A stretch of DNA of 64,000 bases from Roridomyces roridus (Eukaryota > Basidiomycota > Agaricomycetes > Agaricales > Mycenaceae), in assembly GCA_029378245.1 (NCBI GenBank), contig JARKIF010000028.1:124001-188000 (forward strand), written 5' to 3'. Below are positions 58,851-64,000 of the stretch, one piece after another. Within the stretch, counting starts at the first letter, position 1. Each line of letters opens with the position of its first letter. The notes beneath the pieces are model-generated. The model did no database searches. It was given only the letters and a program-made list of their open reading frames with translations, and had not been told where the DNA came from. Position numbers and translations under genes: made by a program.

Positions 58851-59377
58851 CGGGAATGATCATGAACAACTCCGGACTCGACGATTTCAGTTGTCCTTGT
58901 AGACAGTCTAATTTTCACTCGCCTTCCCTCACCGACGGAACGAACAATTCGAACAACCTCCCGTGTTGAATGACGAGAACTCACGCGCCAGGCGCCACGG
59001 GATCCCATCCGAGTCCGAACAACTCCGTCTGAGGTGGGTTGTGATGCCAGCTGAAGATCTACATACTGAAAACCTTGGGTGAAATTGTCGCGACTCGTCC
59101 AGATCTACTCCAGGATGGTTATGTACACCGGGGAAAATTCCGCACGCCCTAACCTCAACGAACTTCCTTTTTCCTTTGGCTGAACAAAGCAGCAAATAAG
59201 TGTGCGTAAGACATCATTGCATAATTGCGATCGCAGTAAAGCAATTCCCGAACAGTCATAATTCAGCCGCTCAGCGCCCAGCGGGAGATGCACCTCTTTA
59301 GTTCCGGTAAAATTACTTACCTTCAAACGACCGCTCCCACGACAATTTCCCTCCCTTCCCTCCCTACTCAACAATTC

Positions 59378-60023
59378 ATGGGCCCCACCGAGCAGACTAC
59401 TCGTCCTATACGCTGGACGATTCTCATCGAGAGCTTCCTCCCTTCATACTACTCCATCTGCCTGTATCCCATCATCCTCGTCGCCATACCCACGCTACCC
59501 CCTGCGACATCGACCGCTGTGTGGATCGTGGTCCCATTATGGCTGGTCAACAAATGCATGCAGACCTTCGCCGCCCTCTGCTTCCTCTCCCTCCTGGTCC
59601 TGGTATATATTTGCGCCATCAGCTGGCCGCTACACCTGTGCCCACGCGGATGCCCCGGCGCCCACCCAACTCGAGGGCGGTACGGGCAGCACTCCGACCA
59701 CGACGGAGACTCCGACTCTGCTGGTCCTCACCCTCCGCACGCTCGTCGACTTTGTACTCAACCTCGCCGTCGTGGCGACCTACACCCTCTCTCGTGGTGT
59801 ACTCTCATTTGAGAGCCCCGCACTGGCCAACGGGGCCGCGGCGGGTGCATTTGTTCTCCACGGACTCGCCGTCCTTGGGGTATCATTCATCGGGGCTCGC
59901 ACTCTGAGTGTGTCGACGTCCGGGGTTGAGAAGCCACGGCACGAGGTGCTCGACGCGGGGCTGGGGGAGGCTCCGCTGTCGAAGGAAGAGAAGGAGTATA
60001 TGGGTGAAATTCCAAGCCTGTGA
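59378..60023 (+). CDS. Predicted four-helix membrane protein (190 aa)
   Basis: Two exons are proposed: 59378-59602 and 59676-60023, with a 73-nt intron (GTATAT...CGAG, phase 0). The donor is weak, so the junction is tentative. Two hydrophobic segments in exon 1 (YYSICLYPIILVAIPTL and FAALCFLSLLVL) and two in exon 2 (LVDFVLNLAVVATY and AGAFVLHGLAVLGVSFIG) predict an integral membrane protein. The cytosolic tail ends in EEKEYMGEIPSL. No named family was recognised. The upstream region and start are partly duplicated at 58670-58850. An alternative is a one-base frameshift rather than an intron, which would make this a pseudogene. Confidence 0.5.
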
Positions 60024-60431
60024 GCCTCGGGCTGGTTGGAGGCGAAGTTTCGAGATCGGTCGGCTGGATGGTGTAGAGGGGAACTAGGAGTTTCTCGTAC
60101 GTACATATGGGATCGATCGACACGCGCAGAGTTTTGGAGTAAAGTACTGCACGAAGGTCTCCTGATAATTGAAGCTGTGGACAAGTGCGGGTAGATCGAT
60201 AAGCGCAGATTGAGACTGGAACTGTGCCACTAACCTAAACCGATAATTCAAAACTGAGGCAACAGTGTGAGTTCTCATGATGAGCGAGCAGAATATTAGG
60301 TAGAATATACGATGCACACAGGCAACTAGAGCATAAGAGAGATGTGAATGAAATCTGTCCCGTATCATTAGTCAGGGATTGTGAAGCGAGTCGACGGGGA
60401 AAGAGCTCACGTACTGTTTGACAGAAGATAA

Positions 60432-61968
60432 TTATCCCTCCCGATCGCCATCCCTCTGCGTCCAATATTGTTCTTCGGCACGTATACTGCGCAGTAAAGG
60501 CAGCGCGTCACAGACACTCTTTGTCCATTGGTCTTGCAATGCCGCAGCATCGGGGTCTCTGACCCGTCGATACGACACGGATTCCAGCTTCGGGAACAAG
60601 CCCGATAAGAAGCCGGCAATGGCCAGCGGGGGACCAACCGGCGAGTCCGAAAGGTTCAGCATCGTGAGGGCCTTTTGGTGCGGGCGGGTCCGCTCCGGTT
60701 TCTGATCCTGCCATTGAGGTATGAGGGTCGCATCGAATCGCATCTGACGAGGTGGACTCGATGTAGAGGTACAGTAAGCGTGGCCAGGCAGACGCAAGAC
60801 GAGCAATTGACCCGTCATCAAGATCGAGGCCGACGGGCCCAGACAAACAGACGTTGGTGAGATCGCCGAAGGCGAAAAGTGGGGAGAGAGAGATCGCCGA
60901 AATGGCGTGAAGAGTGATTTGCGCTGGAGTGGCGGCAACATCGAGCGTTGCAGGGGAGTTTTCGCATGTGATGGAAAGCGCAGACAGCGGATGCTCTCGA
61001 AAGGCCATTGCTGCAGTGTTGTAGCACTGTGACACGTCTCTTGCGGGTGTTGTCGCGGGAAGTCTGATGCCCACGTCTCGGAGGAGAAGGTTTCGAAACC
61101 GTGAGAGAACTCCGGACACGGTAGAGGAGTCGGTGAAGAATACGGTGAATCTCTTCATAGGGGACCTGTGCTCGCATGGCTCCTCGGGAGGGAGGTCCAA
61201 GATACCAAGTCCCGATTGGGCCAGAAGCGTCAAGCATTGGAAGGTCGACTGCTGCGTGAGATGATTCAACGCAGGGCCATCGAGACAAGGAACGGTGAGA
61301 TCATGAAGATTATTGAGCTGTCGTACGAGAAATGACAGGCTCTGGCATCGCCCATTCAGATCTGCATAACAATAAATGCATAGGGTTTCGAGCTGCGGTG
61401 ACTGTGCAGCGAGAGCCGGCAACGATGACAGGTGGGAGAGTCAGGGTGCGCAATCGCGGACCCAAGAAGGACCGCAAGTATGTCAAGAGGACCTCATCGT
61501 TCTCGGAAGTCCAGTTCATCGATTGAAGATTGGGAAATAATGGTTCGCCTGGCAGACACATTTGTAACGTCTCGTAGAAGAGACGCCCATATTGTACATC
61601 GAGGGAGTTGTCGAAACGTTTGACACGGCGCGCATAGAAAAACGGACGCTCCCAGTCTGTCGGTATGATAGGTCTCTGCAGTTCCTGCCACTCGTCATGA
61701 GTGCTCCAAATCTCGAGGATAGGGCCAATGTACGCACCACCGCCATTTCATTCTCATCTGGTCACTTCCATATATCTCCAGGCATGCATTTGAGAACGTT
61801 GACAACCGTGGATTGGGAGCTCCAAAGAACGTCAAGCGCAGGGTCTTGGAATGCTTTAGAGGTTCTTGCCAGGGAGGCAAGAGTGTCCCAGTTGAACTCG
61901 TAATCCTCCAAATACACCCCGCTTCGCATATCATCGACACGAGTTCAGGGATGCAGAACGCACGACAT
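60432..61968 (-). pseudogene. F-box/LRR-type protein gene, decayed
   Basis: The minus strand carries pieces typical of Agaricomycete F-box proteins in order, but in different frames. These are IPELVSMICEA, then LEDYEFNWDTLASLARTSKAF and LDVLW, then RSFLGPRLRTLTL, then PALAAQSPQLETLCI, then TMLNLSDSPVGPP and GLFPKLESV. Frame changes occur near 61930-61960, 61790, 61430-61460 and 60740-60760. A TGA interrupts the frame near 61770. Some breaks might be introns, but several are one-base shifts with no splice signals. The best call is a pseudogene of an SCF-type substrate adaptor. Confidence 0.62.
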
Positions 61969-62091
61969 GGTGGAGAAGGAAGAGAGAGATCTTGGAGAGA
62001 TCTGATGGAATATGTAATCGCGTGATCGCTTGGCGAGCTGAAATGCAGCTGGGACTTACCTGTAAGGCTCAGTGAGGCTCGTTCATCGTCA

Positions 62092-62199
62092 GGCGCGATG
62101 GCCGAGTGGTTAAGGCGACAGATTAGAATATCTTGGTGTACCAACTCACGCTATATCTGTTTCGGTTTCCGAGCGCAGGTTCAAGTCCTGCTCGCGTCG
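62092..62199 (+). tRNA. tRNA-Ser (anticodon AGA), intron-containing
   Basis: The acceptor GGCGCGA pairs with TCGCGTC, and discriminator G is at 62199. The D arm is GCC-GAGTGGTTAA-GGC. The anticodon stem ACAGA/TCTGT has loop TTAGAA, with anticodon AGA at 62125-62127. A 26-nt intron (about 62129-62154) follows one base after the anticodon. The long class-II variable arm TCGG-TTT-CCGA fits serine, and the T arm is GCAGG-TTCAAGT-CCTGC. A ttctttt terminator follows. Confidence 0.92.
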
Positions 62200-62563
62200 T
62201 TCTTTTGCCGCTACTCACTTTATTTCATTTGGGTGATCAACCTAGCCTCTCATTTTTGACCCACCTCTCCTATCTCTCGTGTGCCTCCAATCCGCCAATT
62301 GGCCGCCTAGCTCACTAATATTTGGGTCATCATCTGCTCTGGATTACGCGAAGGTCTTGGGTTTGACCCCACGATGGCCATGAAACTCTTCTTCCCTCTT
62401 TTTTTTTGGCGCGGCCGCTCATCGCCTCGATTCACCCTTCGTACCTCACTCGTCTTTCCAGCATCCCACAGTGGTTCACTCACTCCGCCGTCATCCCAGC
62501 TGTGAACGCTCACCCGAAATCGGGCGCAACCTATGTGTATACCGGTGTACATGGCTCGCCAAT

Positions 62564-63384
62564 TCAAATCTTAATCGCACCCTTCCCAGGTCCGTCCCCG
62601 ACATTCGAGAGCCTCCACGCGGGTACCAGGGGCGTGATGACGACTGGCACGAGCTCGGAGCCGTGTAAAGAGCGGGCGCGGTGGTACGTCGCGTAGGCTG
62701 ATGCCAGCACTGGGAGAGAAACAAACAAAAGGCTTGAGCTTCAAGCTGAGGGACTAAAGGAAGGCAAAGGAAGGGAACGCACGGCCAGCCACGAGGAACC
62801 ATGAGAGTACGTTTACGGTCGTGAACATCCCGCACGAGAGACGATTTTGGTAGTAACCATCGCATGCGCTGTGGTTTTCGAGCCGAAGGCCCACGATGAA
62901 TGCTGCGAAAAAAAAACTTGAGATTCGATTGAGGGAAAGGAGGTCTAGGACCTACGGATCCAAGATAGGCCGAGTGCGAGGAGGATGCGAATTTGAACAG
63001 TGGTACGACTGAGGACGTGCCGCTGGTGTTGAGCTCCCATAAACAATCTGCAACGACCCAAGTGTCAACGGCGAGACTGAATAAATTGAGTGTGGTTGGG
63101 ACTCACAACAACCCAAGCGCCGCGAATGTCACGATCAACCAGAGTGCGACGAAGAGCACCAGAACGCCTTTGCTCGGCGTCAATCAGATGTGTGAGAAGG
63201 AAATACAGGGTGAAGGACGCACTTGGTGAGAGGAACCGTCTGGCTGCAGCCATGTGGACTACGGAGAAGGAGAATAACAGGATCGTGAAGAGCAGTGCAC
63301 CTGGGCGGGATGTATTTAGACAGGTTGCTCGAATGCGCTGCGGAGTCCAACACACCTGAGATGCAAATAATCCGAGAGTTCCAT
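62564..63384 (-). CDS. MARVEL-like four-helix membrane protein (175 aa)
   Basis: Six exons are inferred: 63384-63354, 63300-63223, 63167-63107, 63047-62956, 62902-62783 and 62709-62564. Introns are 53-73 nt and phases are consistent throughout. Four membrane segments are predicted: ALLFTILLFSFSVVHMAA, VLVLFVALWLIVTFAALGLL, IRILLALGLSWIPFIVG and TVNVLSWFLVAGLASAYATY. An extracellular loop between the third and fourth has two Cys (SACDGYYQNRLSCG). This layout matches the fungal MARVEL-like family of small tetraspan proteins, thought to act in membrane apposition or vesicle traffic. The first exon is short and its exact donor is the least certain point. Confidence 0.75.
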
Positions 63385-64000
63385 GGCTTCCTCCTAGCGC
63401 CCACTCCCTCAACGTCGAGGCCATGTGGAGTCTCCAACTCGGAAGAACACCGCACACAAAAGTCGTGGTGCTTGTGAGAGGTCGAACTGGAAGAGGATTC
63501 GGGAGAGGTAACCGTCAGGCTCGTGTCACTGGTGTCTTCATAGCATGGAGGCGCCCCGCTGTCGGCTTTGCTAGCGTTGTCAAGCAGCATTCGAGGGAGA
63601 TGGGAGATGGGTATCAGCCCGAACCGCTGATGGTGACCGCTGTTAAATGCCTGTGAGGGTGGCAGTGCGCGCAGTCGTGATGCGAACATGGCCGTGTACT
63701 TCAAGTTCGGAATCTTTTGCAATTGTTTCTGATGTTACATACTTTACAAACGAAGCACAGGATCCTTGATGCCTTGACGCCGAAACGAGTCCGCCAACAG
63801 TGCTCGCATATTCCCAACAACGTCCTGGTTCGGCCCGAAAAATCCATCCTGCTGGATATCGCCCCTGCACAAATCCGCATTGAACCCTCTTCTCACACTG
63901 TGCCAAGAAATCATACTCACCAATGAAACGTATGGAACGAATCGACCTCGTAGCCTTCTTCCCACTTTTGTCGCACGTAGCTCGTGTTCAAAGGCGGTTC
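63385..64000. other. Window end, no convincing gene
   Basis: Short overlapping frames on the minus strand (63180-63722, 63643-63906) mostly shadow the neighbouring gene or lack a domain. Confidence 0.4.

Noticed and set aside
62300..62385. tRNA-like sequence ending gggtttgaccccacgatggcc
   Set aside because: Partial acceptor pairing (GGCC/GGCC), but the T stem and anticodon arm do not fold; not called as a gene.

Overview
This looks like a piece of a mushroom-forming basidiomycete (Agaricomycete) nuclear genome. Protein genes carry many 45-60 nt introns, often with GTGCGT or GTACGT donors. The gene families are typical of that group: DUF6593, basidiomycete-type NACHT NTPase, MYND proteins, a TEA/ATTS factor, a Zn2Cys6 factor, a divergent G-alpha subunit and an F-box/LRR relic. 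Two split tRNA genes (Asp-GTC, Ser-AGA) are present. The species cannot be named from sequence alone.

Layout. 0-6 kb: no convincing gene, but a 0.63 kb inverted-repeat element made of TACGG motifs. 6.1-7.9 kb: MYND protein (-). 8-13.4 kb: gene-poor. 13.5-14.9 kb: C2H2 zinc-finger regulator (-). 15-23.8 kb: gene-poor with old duplications. 23.8 kb: tRNA-Asp. 24.3-25.2 kb: unrecognised acidic-tailed protein (+). 27.2-28.1 kb: TEA-domain factor (+). 30.5-32.3 kb: secreted Cys-rich protein built of repeated phase-0 exons (-). 33.4-35.8 kb: Iml2/TTC39-family TPR protein (+). 36.5-40.6 kb: a NACHT gene (-) cut in two by a 1.4 kb terminal-inverted-repeat element. 41.7-42.4 kb: truncated Zn2Cys6 regulator (+). 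43.2-44.7 kb: Sec2-type Rab GEF (-). 45.8-46.5 kb: DUF6593 protein (-). 47.5-51.0 kb: MYND protein (-) with a broken tail copy beside it. 53.2-55.4 kb: divergent G-alpha subunit (-). 57-58.6 kb: repeat nest with a 746 bp MITE-like element. 59.4-60.0 kb: small membrane protein (+). 60.4-62.0 kb: decayed F-box gene (-). 62.1 kb: tRNA-Ser. 62.6-63.4 kb: MARVEL-like four-helix membrane protein (-).

The strongest new signals are about genome dynamics rather than a gene cluster. (1) At least 17 copies of a tRNA-derived, SINE-like repeat lie between 36.0 and 52.3 kb, all in one orientation, in five clusters. Several clusters coincide with gene truncations or partial duplications (Iml2 last exon, Zn2Cys6 gene, MYND tail). 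(2) A TIR element with an 11-bp target duplication splits the NACHT gene; the reading frame resumes exactly across it. (3) Microexons are predicted in the G-alpha gene (6 and 17 nt) and the Zn2Cys6 gene (13 and about 12 nt). (4) A secreted protein appears to have grown by duplication of a whole symmetric exon.

The genes do not form an obvious pathway. They are housekeeping or regulatory genes mixed with lineage-specific families, set among repeats. All exon models were built by eye from splice signals and reading-frame continuity, so exact boundaries need transcript support.
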